From Chloroflexota bacterium (GTDB lineage: Bacteria > Chloroflexota > Ktedonobacteria > Ktedonobacterales > Ktedonobacteraceae): a stretch of 35,179 nt of DNA. The notes below the pieces were generated by a model that was not told where the DNA came from, ran no database searches, and saw only the letters and a program-made list of their open reading frames with translations. The position numbers and the translations under genes are program-made. Every line of letters starts with the position of its first letter. The stretch's first letter is position 1. Of the stretch, positions 17,990-24,767 are shown in pieces. The DNA lies in assembly GCA_902812455.1 (NCBI GenBank), contig CADDZH010000052.1:1-35179 (forward strand), in the 5' to 3' direction.

Positions 17990-19510
17990 CTAAAAAGCGA
18001 GATTTTTAAGCTTCTCTTCTGCTAACCAGAACGCCTCTTGCTTGGAATGCACCGTTCCTTCAGCCTGCGCCTCTGCGATCTCCTCAAGCAAACGACCAAC
18101 GAGCGGCCCTGGCTCCAGGTGGAAGCGGTGCATCAGCTCACTAGCATCCACAATGCGTGGCGGCAGGATGCTCTCGCGGTGGCGGATATACTGCGTGAGC
18201 AGCAGGCATACGGTGGCCAGGTGGCGCTCCCACGAGTCGCTAAGGGAGTCTGGTCCTCCTGTAGCAAGACGATCGGCCAGGGATATCAGGGCTACCGCGA
18301 TGCCAGTTGGGCCGAGATCGACGAAATAGCGGCGAATGACACGAGGTGTGATGCTCTCGACCTGCGCCAACTGGCCTGGACGCATGTGATTGCCCACGAC
18401 CTGTTGCACGAAGCGGCAATCCTGCGTGCTGGCCTTGATGCGCTTCATCACCTGCAAGGCAAGTGGAACGCCCGCCTGTGGGTGACCATAGAAATGGATG
18501 TTGCCATGCTCATCCTTGCTAAATGTAGCAGGCTTGCCGATATCGTGCATCAGCCCAGCCAGCTTTGTGCGGGGTAAGGAGAGCATGGCGCGCTGGAAGA
18601 TGCGCTGCTGCTCTGCCTCCTTAAGCAACTGCTGTATCGTAACGAGATAATCCTCTTCACCGCGTTCCCAGGGTGATTGCCGTATCGTCTCTGCTGGCTG
18701 CTCCATAAGAGCGGCCAATTGCTCAAGCATCCCAACCGTCTCAATTGAATGTTGCAGCACATCCCAGCGATGTGGGAAAGGTTGGGGCATGCCGCGTGCC
18801 GGTATAAATTCTGGCATCAACACCATGAATAAGCCGAGCGCGTCGAGGAAACGCAAATGCTCCATTGCGCCCTTAAGCGAAAGCAGCGTGTAGAACTCAT
18901 CATGGATGCGCTCTGGGGCCACCTGGGGTAGAAGCGCTGCATCACGCCTGATCATTGCTTCTGTATGAGGGTCAATAGTGAGATCATAGCGGGCCATCAA
19001 GCGCACGGTGCGCAGCATGCGCAGTGGATCATACCTGAAGACCCCGTCAATGACGGCCCTGAGCCGCCATGCCTCAATATCTTCCATGCCATGCGAGGGA
19101 TCAATGATGCCTGCAATCTGCCCGCCTGCCTGGAGAAACTGTATGACGCTAGCGAGTGGGGCTGCCATTGCGTCTATCGTGAAGTCCCGCTGGCGCAGGT
19201 CATCCTCTACCGTCTTCCCTTTGATCGCAGCAACATCAATGATCAAGTTCTCTTTCTGTTCTGAAGATAGCGGGACAACCACCCGGTCTGCCTTCTCGTG
19301 GAAATGGGCATAGTGGCCACCAAGGAAATCGGCCAACTGTCGTGCGAGGCCGGGTGCATCACCCTGGATAACAATATCCCAATCGGCGCACGGCTCCCCA
19401 AGCAGGATATTGCGCAGCGAGCCGCCAACAAGGTAAGGCTGCTGCCCCTGCGCCTTAAAGAACTCTATCGTTTGCTGTAGTAGTTGCTGTACGCGAGTAT
19501 CCAGAGTCAA
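17990..19510 (-). CDS. cca: CCA tRNA nucleotidyltransferase / poly(A) polymerase family with HD domain
   Basis: The 506-residue protein begins with a class II nucleotidyltransferase head, YLVGGSLRNILLGEPCADWD, where the DWD pair supplies metal ligands. RQRDFTIDAMA and DPLRMLRTVRL are the neck motifs that bind nucleotides and RNA. An HD domain follows, with HRWDVLQHS, LMHDIGKPAT and a later NHMRPGQL. Such enzymes add or repair the CCA end of tRNAs; whether this one adds CC, A or all three cannot be read. The usual GGxxRD is GGSLRN here. The start ATG has no strong ribosome-binding site. It is the first gene of the housekeeping minus-strand run. Confidence 0.88.
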   Translation of the reverse strand: MTLDTRVQQLLQQTIEFFKAQGQQPYLVGGSLRNILLGEPCADWDIVIQGDAPGLARQLADFLGGHYAHFHEKADRVVVPLSSEQKENLIIDVAAIKGKTVEDDLRQRDFTIDAMAAPLASVIQFLQAGGQIAGIIDPSHGMEDIEAWRLRAVIDGVFRYDPLRMLRTVRLMARYDLTIDPHTEAMIRRDAALLPQVAPERIHDEFYTLLSLKGAMEHLRFLDALGLFMVLMPEFIPARGMPQPFPHRWDVLQHSIETVGMLEQLAALMEQPAETIRQSPWERGEEDYLVTIQQLLKEAEQQRIFQRAMLSLPRTKLAGLMHDIGKPATFSKDEHGNIHFYGHPQAGVPLALQVMKRIKASTQDCRFVQQVVGNHMRPGQLAQVESITPRVIRRYFVDLGPTGIAVALISLADRLATGGPDSLSDSWERHLATVCLLLTQYIRHRESILPPRIVDASELMHRFHLEPGPLVGRLLEEIAEAQAEGTVHSKQEAFWLAEEKLKNLAF

Positions 19511-19688
19511 TCGAAGCTCTCAGCGTTATGTCATGCGTATAAAGACTTATGATCCGGGTAAATTAAAAGCTATCTCTTTGAGATTATAAGGCAGGGTTCA
19601 AATGAAAAATAATAGGAGTGCAATATATGCTGGCACATGGGGGGTATATAGGATGTGGGATGACACAACAACTCAGGCCAGATCATTG

Positions 19689-19724
19689 CACGCCTGCTCA
19701 TATCATAACATCCACACAGGCGTG
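19689..19724. repeat. 8-base perfect inverted repeat
   Basis: CACGCCTG at 19689-19696 is followed 20 bases later by its exact complement CAGGCGTG at 19717-19724. No T-run follows on either strand, so it is not a standard terminator. It could be a protein site or an RNA hairpin in the 3' end of the card1 transcript. Confidence 0.4.
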
Positions 19725-19731
19725 TTGTGTT

Positions 19732-19765
19732 AAAAAAGCAGAGAACCGGTACTAATGGTTCTGCT
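19732..19765 (-). terminator. Intrinsic terminator of the csx15-card1 transcript
   Basis: Read on the minus strand, AGCAGAACC, a nine-base loop and GGTTCTCTGCT form a stem of nine pairs with a two-base bulge, followed directly by TTTTTT. It lies about 210 bases downstream of the card1 stop and upstream of the CCA-enzyme gene. It should keep CRISPR-locus transcription out of the housekeeping operon. Confidence 0.65.
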
Positions 19766-19977
19766 AGATCCCACAAACAGCAAACGTCTCTTCGATGAAG
19801 ATGCTCTGGCGGAAGGAGCCTACGAACTCGCCCAGGTCTGGAGTGGCTGGAAAAAAGCCGGCATGCTAACCATGCCCGCCACAAGACATAGCTTCACACA
19901 TCTTAATGAAGCGAGGAGTGTGAGGAAGAAGGTGGGAATGCGCTCGTAAAAATAAGCTTGCTCAAATCTTATCGCTA

Positions 19978-20868
19978 TCATCCCCTTAAAGTGTTATCTA
20001 TGGATGTAATAAGTGTTTCTGCATCTTCCGCTGTAAGTGCACATGAACCACGGACATAATGGGTTAATGAAATGACTCGAATACGAGATGCTTCTACGAG
20101 AGCATCGTGTAGTGTATTGCGCTCAACATTAATAACATAGAAGGTTTGCATATAGGTTCCGAGATGACGAACATTGGTGCTTAATTGTTTTATACCATCG
20201 AGTTCTCTCGCTTTCTTGTCTAACTTTGCTTCGATAATGCCAAATTGATTTTCAAAGCGGATGGCAACATCAACATCAAGTTGTCCACCCATCGATTTGA
20301 TGCCAGACATTACCTCGTACCCATGCGATCGCAAAGTCTGTGCTATAGCCGCTTCAAAAAGTCCTCCAACACCTTGGCTTACTCCTTCTTCTGTCCAAAC
20401 GCCTAGTCCTAATTGAACATCAAACAAATCTTTTAGAGTGATACATTCTGGAATCAGCTCACTGGAATCCGTTATCAGGTCATGGTTTTCCCATGTATAC
20501 CAATACACACAATTGCTTTTCCTTTCACTTTCCATGTAGATAATAGGCATACTCCGCTGTTGTGCGACTTGATATGCAGCAAGCGACATGGTCTTAGTTC
20601 CGCCAGTAAGATTAAATACAAGAGGTTGAGAGATCAGGTCAGATTCCCCTAGCCTATCACGGAGCCTTTTCGCTATTGCAGCGATATTGTAGGCGTCAGC
20701 CTCCAGTTCATAGACTATCGTCTCTTTCTGGAGTACAGCCTTCAATCGCTCACAAACTGTTCGTGTTCTTTGTGTATAAACCAGTAATATGCCAACAGGA
20801 TGGTAATGGCGTGCGGGAAGAAGATTGGGCATAGGTTGTTCGCCAACGAGTGCAATCATGACTGTCAT
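19978..20868 (-). CDS. Card1/Can2-like CARF nuclease (CARF plus PD-(D/E)xK)
   Basis: The 296-residue protein starts with a CARF domain of the DUF1887/Card1 type. It shows IALVGEQPMPNLLPARHY, an ILLVYTQRT strand and NLTGGTKTMSLAAYQVA, the ligand-loop motif. The C-terminal half is a restriction-endonuclease-like fold: GLFEAAIAQTL (E), GGQLDVDVAI (D) and GIIEAKLDKK (ExK), a complete PD-(D/E)xK set. Known Card1/Can2 enzymes cut DNA and/or RNA when cyclic tetra-adenylate binds; that this one does so is inference. It is shorter than described members (roughly 370 residues), mainly between the two domains. The ATG at 20868 has GGAAGGG nine bases upstream; the frame extends to 21228, but that part is inside csx15. 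It follows csx15 by 40 bases. Confidence 0.82.
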   Translation of the reverse strand: MTVMIALVGEQPMPNLLPARHYHPVGILLVYTQRTRTVCERLKAVLQKETIVYELEADAYNIAAIAKRLRDRLGESDLISQPLVFNLTGGTKTMSLAAYQVAQQRSMPIIYMESERKSNCVYWYTWENHDLITDSSELIPECITLKDLFDVQLGLGVWTEEGVSQGVGGLFEAAIAQTLRSHGYEVMSGIKSMGGQLDVDVAIRFENQFGIIEAKLDKKARELDGIKQLSTNVRHLGTYMQTFYVINVERNTLHDALVEASRIRVISLTHYVRGSCALTAEDAETLITSIDNTLRG

Positions 20869-20908
20869 GGCTATTTTCCCTTCCTTGGATTTAGGACATA
20901 GAACAGTC

Positions 20909-21289
20909 TTACCGCCTGTATCGGGCCTGTTCGCGGATAGCCTGCAAATTGAGCAGCTCTGCCACTTCGTAAGTTGTCGGCGTGCTATTAGCAACCGGGC
21001 GAAGTCGTATGAGCGTCGGGAAATGCCCAATCCGTCCATGCAATTCGGCCAGCAGCACAAATGCAGCGGGGGCGTATCCTGGTGGGTTAATGAGCAATGG
21101 TAGTGTTTGCCACTCTTCTGAAGTGAGATCAACCGCCTCGACAATAGCAGCGATCTGGGGCGAAAGCGGCTCGGCCTGGTTAATCTGTACGGGTATAGTG
21201 CGAACTTCCTTGATACGGGTATGTGCAAGCGACTCGAGCTGCGCTAGCTGGGCTTCCGTAAGCGGGTGAGTGAAGTTCAGGATGAGCAT
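20909..21289 (-). CDS. csx15: Csx15-like small CRISPR-associated protein
   Basis: The 126-residue protein begins MLILNFTHPLTEAQLAQLE. It has EEWQTLPLLINPPGYAPAA and LLAELHGRIGHFPTLIRLRP, a pattern I recognise from the Csx15 family of type III loci. Csx15 is a small Rossmann-like protein discussed as a cyclic-oligoadenylate binder or ring nuclease; its activity here is untested. The position directly before a Card1-like effector fits a partner that limits the same signal. AGAGGA stands about nine bases before the start. Codon use and composition are like its neighbours. An alternative is a family member that only resembles Csx15 in fold, so I am fairly but not fully sure. Confidence 0.68.
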   Translation of the reverse strand: MLILNFTHPLTEAQLAQLESLAHTRIKEVRTIPVQINQAEPLSPQIAAIVEAVDLTSEEWQTLPLLINPPGYAPAAFVLLAELHGRIGHFPTLIRLRPVANSTPTTYEVAELLNLQAIREQARYRR

Positions 21290-21326
21290 AACGTTATATC
21301 CTCTTCTAGGGCAGGTGATGGTTGCT

Positions 21327-21358
21327 AGTGTAGCATCCTATCATGCAAAATACATCAG
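21327..21358 (-). promoter_or_regulatory. Candidate promoter/operator of csx15-card1
   Basis: On the minus strand this reads CTGATGT, six bases, CATGA, five bases, TGCTACACT. The last block is an extended -10 element (TGnTACACT). It ends 38 bases before the csx15 start. The same three blocks in the same order, with nearly the same spacing, stand before cas10 at 24671-24703. The match suggests shared regulation. The -35 element is poor, as is usual for extended -10 promoters. Confidence 0.5.
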
Positions 21359-21420
21359 GAATACCTCCGAAAAACATCGTAAGTTTCTCTGTTGTGACAT
21401 CTCTACAGATACCGTATATT

Positions 21421-22305
21421 TTACTTGCCCGAGCTAAAGTACTTTTCAAATCGTTCACGCAGGAAGTGATAGTTAAGGGGATGATTAGCTGGTAGTTCCC
21501 AGGCATTACGGCACTCCAGGTAGATCTTTGAAGTGTGTGAACTAACTGTGCTGGGCGTGATACAAAACTTCTCTGCCACTTCCTGGGGGGTCAAACCCTG
21601 AGCAATGGCGCGTAGAATGTTACGCTGGCTTTTCGTTAGAGTATCTTCTACCTGCTTACACCGTTTGAATTCTTGCATGTCCATTTCTGTTAGACCGGCG
21701 GAAAGCACGGTTTTAACATCAGTGTCCTCTAGCTGGGGCAGAGTAGGAAAGTATGTTTTCCAGGGCACAAAGGGCATCTCGATCAGGGTGACACCGGTAC
21801 TGGCAGGGACGTGCATCAGTGTACCATCTTTGACCTGCTGCTTAATTTCTTCAGGTGTATAAATATGCCAAATGTGATCGATATTATGCTTGAAATTGAG
21901 CTGAGCAGCAGAGATAGCTATTAACGCCATCAAGCGTCGTCCACCGGAGACAGAGAGATGGATGCAGCGCGGCTGTTGTTTCAGTTGGCGAATCAGTTGG
22001 TGGATGGTTTCGAGCGCTCCATTTGCGCTGATATCATCGACAATATCGTTGAGCACTTCTCCGTCCAATTGTAGGATGTGGGAACGAAAGTGCATTACCT
22101 GCCCCGTTGGCCGGTAATGGTCGCTGATAAACTCGGCGTTGAGGCAATTCAGCGAGTGTTGCAAATGCGGTTGTGAGGCATAAGGGTGAATAACGATCAC
22201 CTCGCTGATGGGAAAGCCGCGTCTGAGCAAAAGATCGAGTGTAAAGGTTACGACTTGTGGCTGGCCACCTAGAGTGGCTACTAGGGTATGCGTGTATTCC
22301 GGCAT
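21421..22305 (-). CDS. CARF-domain transcription regulator with C-terminal LuxR-type HTH
   Basis: Residues 1-185 form a CARF domain of the Cas_NE0113/Csx1-like type: HTLVATLGGQPQVVTFTLDL at the N-terminus, VIVIHP as the second strand, and the HLSVSGGRRLMALIA motif (about 116-130) that lines the cOA pocket in related proteins. Residues 223-262, LTKSQRNILRAIAQGL and PSTVSSHTSKIY, match the LuxR/FixJ helix-turn-helix. No nuclease motif is visible. I therefore call it a cOA-sensing DNA-binding regulator rather than an effector enzyme; this is inference. Its start is divergent from the ATPase-Csx3 gene with 56 bases between, so it can act on both directions. It lies just upstream of csx15-card1 on the same strand. 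The best-known CARF regulator, Csa3, carries a different HTH (winged, MarR-like). Confidence 0.8.
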   Translation of the reverse strand: MPEYTHTLVATLGGQPQVVTFTLDLLLRRGFPISEVIVIHPYASQPHLQHSLNCLNAEFISDHYRPTGQVMHFRSHILQLDGEVLNDIVDDISANGALETIHQLIRQLKQQPRCIHLSVSGGRRLMALIAISAAQLNFKHNIDHIWHIYTPEEIKQQVKDGTLMHVPASTGVTLIEMPFVPWKTYFPTLPQLEDTDVKTVLSAGLTEMDMQEFKRCKQVEDTLTKSQRNILRAIAQGLTPQEVAEKFCITPSTVSSHTSKIYLECRNAWELPANHPLNYHFLRERFEKYFSSGK

Positions 22306-22361
22306 CTTGCCATCCTTTGCTGTTACTAGAAAATACCTAGCTATTCAGGAGAAAAATACAA
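22306..22361. promoter_or_regulatory. Divergent intergenic region between CARF-HTH and ATPase-Csx3 genes
   Basis: The 56 bases must hold both divergent promoters or their ends. Near the middle, TACTAG-AAAATAC-CTAGCT forms an imperfect dyad whose core arms are CTAG and CTAG. It could bind the HTH regulator encoded next to it. AGGAG at 22347-22351 is the ribosome-binding site of the plus-strand GTG start. The shared CTGATGT...TGCTAYACT motif of the other two promoters is not present here. Confidence 0.3.
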
Positions 22362-23543
22362 GTGGTAAACCTGCTCCCTGCTATTTTGATTGGTGGGCCT
22401 CCCAACGCAGGAAAGTCTGTTCTCTTTTACAGTCTTACCAAGACCCTGCATGAGCGGGGTATCCGCCATCATGCAATTCGGGCCTGTCCTGATGGTGAAG
22501 GTAACTGGTTCCAGCAAATGCACCAGCAAATCGGGCCTGACAATATACGCCTGATTTATTTTGCCGAAAAGACTTGGACGGAAGCCTTTGTAAGGGGCAT
22601 CTGTTCCGATCTGGAACGTCGTCACCTGCCATTGCTCGTTGATATGGGTGGGCGTCCACGGGATTGGCAAACCTGCATCTTGCTTCGTTGCACGCATTCG
22701 ATCCTCCTCCTTCGCTCTGACGAAGAAGAGAGTGTCCGATTCTGGCGTCAACTCGCCGCTGCGACCGGTTTGTTGCCTCTCGCTCAGATATACTCAGAAC
22801 AGCATGGCCTATCGAAAATCACTGCGGATACGCCGATTATTCAGGGTACTATCACTGAATTGAAGCGTGGAACGCTCGCCCAAGGCCCGGTTTTTGAAGC
22901 TCTTGTTGAACGTCTTGCTGCTCTCTTTTCCTCCTATTCTCTGCCTGAACTCGAAAAAGCCAAACTTGCTATGGCTCCGGTAGAATGGGTGGTAAATCTT
23001 ACTCCTCTTTTAGAGAGGTTAGATCCATTAGCAAAAGAATGGAGACCAGAGATGCTCCGTCAACTTGCCACAGAACTACCTACCAATACCTCTCTAGCCA
23101 TATATGGACGCGGTCCAGGTTGGCTGTATGGAGCGTTGGCCGCACAGGCTGAACCGCAGCCCTTCTACCAGTTTGATCCACGTATAGGCTGGTTATCGCC
23201 ACCTTCTCTTCGAATCGATGACCAACCTCCTGAAGGAATTGCTGTCTACTTGCGTGAGCATCAGGGTAAGGATGCCCTTATTCTCACCGTTCGTATCGCA
23301 AATGAATATCTCGACTATCTTCAGGCAGAGCAGTTGCCTTTTCCGCCTGTTCCATCAGAGCATGGACTGATCCTCGATGGCAAGATTCCACATTGGCTGC
23401 TCACAGCTCTGGTTCGACTCTATGATAGTGCCGGTGTAGAGTGGATTGCCTGCCATCAACCACAGTTGAAAAGCGCCGTAGTTGTGTCCTCACGTGTAAA
23501 AGTGCATCTCATTGGAGAGTTGATTCCTATGCTCATACCCTGA
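22362..23543 (+). CDS. P-loop ATPase fused to two Csx3-like modules
   Basis: Residues 1-190 are a P-loop NTPase-like domain with Walker A GGPPNAGKS (11-19), LLVDMGG (91-97; Walker B-like) and an ACPDGEGNWF segment seen in Csx3-linked ATPases. Residues about 207-285 form a Csx3-like module with GRGPGWLY (249-256) and DPRIG (272-276). Residues about 296-390 form a second Csx3 module with DGKIPHWL (339-346) and SAVVVSSR (371-378). Published Csx3/Crn3 is a cA4 ring nuclease that needs GRGP, DPR and nearby histidines. Here module 1 keeps GRGP and DPR but lacks histidines, and module 2 keeps AVVV but has HQPQ in place of DPRL. Ring cleavage is therefore doubtful; binding is likely. Start is GTG with AGGAG ten bases upstream. 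It precedes cas6. Confidence 0.72.
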   Translation: MVNLLPAILIGGPPNAGKSVLFYSLTKTLHERGIRHHAIRACPDGEGNWFQQMHQQIGPDNIRLIYFAEKTWTEAFVRGICSDLERRHLPLLVDMGGRPRDWQTCILLRCTHSILLLRSDEEESVRFWRQLAAATGLLPLAQIYSEQHGLSKITADTPIIQGTITELKRGTLAQGPVFEALVERLAALFSSYSLPELEKAKLAMAPVEWVVNLTPLLERLDPLAKEWRPEMLRQLATELPTNTSLAIYGRGPGWLYGALAAQAEPQPFYQFDPRIGWLSPPSLRIDDQPPEGIAVYLREHQGKDALILTVRIANEYLDYLQAEQLPFPPVPSEHGLILDGKIPHWLLTALVRLYDSAGVEWIACHQPQLKSAVVVSSRVKVHLIGELIPMLIP

Positions 23544-23671
23544 AATAATACGATGTGATTATACCACAGCCGTGAAGAAAGTACACCGGTACTATGGGTA
23601 AAAATTGCTAGTGAAGTTTTTAAACGTGTATCACAATTATGTAATCCTGTGCAGAAAGGACATGTTCTCTG
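23544..23671 (+). promoter_or_regulatory. Upstream region of cas6
   Basis: This 128-base gap lies between the ATPase-Csx3 gene and cas6. It is AT-rich and contains TGTG, seven bases, CACA at 23554-23568 with TATACC inside, which vaguely resembles the dyad before cas10. AGGACA at 23657 precedes the cas6 start. A separate cas6 promoter is possible but no clear pair of boxes is visible. Confidence 0.25.
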
Positions 23672-24628
23672 ATGGATACATTCGCCAAAGCTACGCCATC
23701 AAAGCTCTACGCTTTCCTGTTGAAGCTGCGCCCGTTGCAGTATGGCACGCTCATGCCCTTCAACGGCGAGCTTGTTCATGCTGCCTGGCTAAACTGGCTG
23801 CGCTCAGCGGCTCCTGATGTTGCAGAGTGGCTGCACGAAGGCAATAAGCGTCGCCTCTTCACGTGTTCCAGCCTGCAATTTCCGCTGCCTATGCAAAGAA
23901 TACTTGCGGCGGAGCGGGATAATATACACCTGCCTGTAGACCCTGAGAAAACGTATACCGTGCGCATCACACTGTTGCTCGGCGAACTCTTCCCGCTCTT
24001 TCACGAAGCGCTGATGAGCTTCAACACGCGTGATATCAGCTCTGCTAACCCTCCCTTTATGCAGTTCGGCAAACGCTCGTTCTTACTCGAGGAAGTTATT
24101 CTTGCCAATGATGATCCTTCTGGCTGGACAGGCTTCACCTCGTTTACCCACCTTGTCGAAAAGGCGCAAGCACAGAAGCTAGGCAAGGTCCAGCCTCTCA
24201 CTCTTGAATTTGCTTCAAATACCACCTTTAGCAGAGGTAGCGCGAAAAACTGCGAATATGGCAATTACTATGCGCGCTTGCCTTTGCCTCAATACGTGTT
24301 CCCCTATCTGGTAAGGCGCTGGCAAGAACTCGCTCCTCCCGATTTGTCAAATATCGTGCAATCTGAACGCATCGAAGAGTATGTCCAGAACGAGGGTATC
24401 ATTATCGCCGGCTACGATCTCCAGCCTCACCAGGTTACATTTACCAACCACGTTCAACCAGGCTTCACTGGCACCTGCACCTACCACCTGCGTGGTCCTG
24501 ATGAGCGGCTACCAGAAGGATCGCCTTTAACTGTGCGGCAGCAGATATGGTTGTTGTCCCAATTGGCTTTTTATACGGGTGTAGGGTATAAGACGGCGAT
24601 GGGGATGGGGAGGGTGAGAGCTAGTTGA
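23672..24628 (+). CDS. cas6: CRISPR pre-crRNA endoribonuclease Cas6
   Basis: The 318-residue protein has the two-ferredoxin-fold outline of Cas6. It ends in GYKTAMGMGRVR (about 305-316), the glycine-rich loop diagnostic of Cas6. H36 in NGELVHAAWL is placed where the catalytic histidine of many Cas6 proteins lies; that role is inferred. Cas6 would cut the repeat of the array at 34,712, leaving an eight-base handle on each crRNA. The long form and the FTSFTHLVEKAQ and FASNTTFSRG segments fit the Cas6 found with type III-D and III-B systems. It is in the same orientation as cas10, with a 139-base gap that has its own promoter. Confidence 0.88.
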   Translation: MDTFAKATPSKLYAFLLKLRPLQYGTLMPFNGELVHAAWLNWLRSAAPDVAEWLHEGNKRRLFTCSSLQFPLPMQRILAAERDNIHLPVDPEKTYTVRITLLLGELFPLFHEALMSFNTRDISSANPPFMQFGKRSFLLEEVILANDDPSGWTGFTSFTHLVEKAQAQKLGKVQPLTLEFASNTTFSRGSAKNCEYGNYYARLPLPQYVFPYLVRRWQELAPPDLSNIVQSERIEEYVQNEGIIIAGYDLQPHQVTFTNHVQPGFTGTCTYHLRGPDERLPEGSPLTVRQQIWLLSQLAFYTGVGYKTAMGMGRVRAS

Positions 24629-24670
24629 CTCAAAGTTCATAACAAGTTTGTAGAAATCCCAAAAGTACCT

Positions 24671-24703
24671 CTGATGTGCCAATCACATGAACTATGCTAT
24701 ACT
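24671..24703 (+). promoter_or_regulatory. Candidate promoter/operator of the cas10 operon
   Basis: The sequence reads CTGATGT, eight bases, CATGA, four bases, TGCTATACT. TGCTATACT at 24695-24703 is an extended -10 element. Where a -35 box would lie there is a perfect dyad, ATGTG-CCAAT-CACAT (24674-24688), a likely binding site for a dimeric regulator. The block pattern matches the csx15-card1 promoter. The GTG start of cas10 is 64 bases downstream, with GGAGG nine bases before it. Confidence 0.55.
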
Positions 24704-24767
24704 GCAAATGCTTGAGCAAAGCTGGTCCTCAACGCGAGATTGATATATAGGCTGGAGGTGAAACTTC

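Larger units (their letters stand above)
19511..19977. other. Boundary between housekeeping region and CRISPR locus, no supported gene
   Basis: These 467 bases separate the CRISPR locus from the tRNA-processing gene. They hold a minus-strand terminator (19732-19765), an inverted repeat (19689-19724) and a TATAAT box on the minus strand at 19583-19588 that could serve the CCA-enzyme promoter. A clear -35 partner is not visible. A 64-codon plus-strand frame at 19755-19949 starts inside the terminator and resembles nothing I know, so I do not call it a gene. Confidence 0.5.

Noticed and set aside
19755..19949. 64-codon plus-strand frame after the terminator
   Set aside because: It starts inside the terminator loop, has no ribosome-binding site and matches no family pattern I know.
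20869..21228. N-terminal extension of the Card1-like frame
   Set aside because: It lies inside csx15, has no CARF-like pattern, and a good ribosome-binding site stands before 20868.
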